From Gemmataceae bacterium (GTDB lineage: Bacteria > Planctomycetota > Planctomycetia > Gemmatales > Gemmataceae): DNA of 5,369 nt. This document shows, piece after piece, positions 5,357 to 5,369 of this stretch. Numbering within the stretch: position 1 is the stretch's first letter; each line of letters starts with the position of its first letter. The translations under genes and the position numbers were made by a program. The stretch is taken from contig CANJKY010000327.1 of the NCBI GenBank assembly GCA_947474875.1, positions 1 to 5,369 on the forward strand. The letters are read 5' to 3'. The notes under the pieces are model-generated. The model saw only the letters and a list, made by a program, of their open reading frames with translations, did no database searches and was not told the origin of the DNA.

Positions 5357-5369
5357 GTGAGCGGTCACA

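Noticed and set aside
5321..5368. A longer start for the ligase gene at ATG 5368
   Set aside because: The extra 16 codons translate the inverted repeat (HRPGGLCH) and have no family counterpart; ATG 5320 gives the expected N-terminus.

Overview
This window looks like a fragment of a high-GC planctomycete chromosome, most likely from the Gemmata/Gemmataceae group. I infer this from three things seen together: a TIGR02996-type N-terminal domain, which is expanded in Gemmata relatives; dispersed GC-rich palindromes with CTCTCCCC...GGGGAGAG arms; and a perfect CACAGGCCT/AGGCCTGTG inverted repeat of a kind common between planctomycete genes. No search was run, so the taxonomy is an inference.

All six protein genes lie on the minus strand, so in transcription order they run right to left. 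(1) 5320-4409 is a complete lipoate-protein ligase/LipM-like acyltransferase gene. Its reading frame carries an in-frame insertion of about 60 codons made of palindromic repeat DNA, placed between two active-site motifs. (2) 4331-3549 is an unrecognised 260-residue protein with two related domains. (3) 3552-3073 is an unrecognised 159-residue protein carrying a third version of that domain, joined to gene 2 by an ATGA stop/start overlap. (4) 3069-2722 is a small histidine-rich protein resembling the DUF6915 family. (5) 2676-1099 is an ABC-2 type transporter permease with a large soluble domain. (6) 1031-1 is the N-terminal 343 codons of a TIGR02996-domain protein with leucine-rich-repeat-like sequence, cut by the window edge.

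Genes 2-4 form a tight unit. Their junctions are a 4-base overlap and a 3-base gap, and each has a GGAGG ribosome binding site 7-8 bases before its ATG. They look like a co-expressed accessory cassette of unknown function. The permease follows after 45 bases, and no ATPase gene is visible. The 67-base gap between the permease and the TIGR02996 gene holds a GC-rich hairpin that looks like a short relative of the repeat inside the ligase gene. No gap exceeds 300 bases, and I see no RNA gene, CRISPR array, transposase or replication origin.

The most notable observations are the repeat element domesticated in frame beside the active site of the lipoate-type enzyme, and the operon of two paralogous uncharacterised proteins with a DUF6915-like partner.
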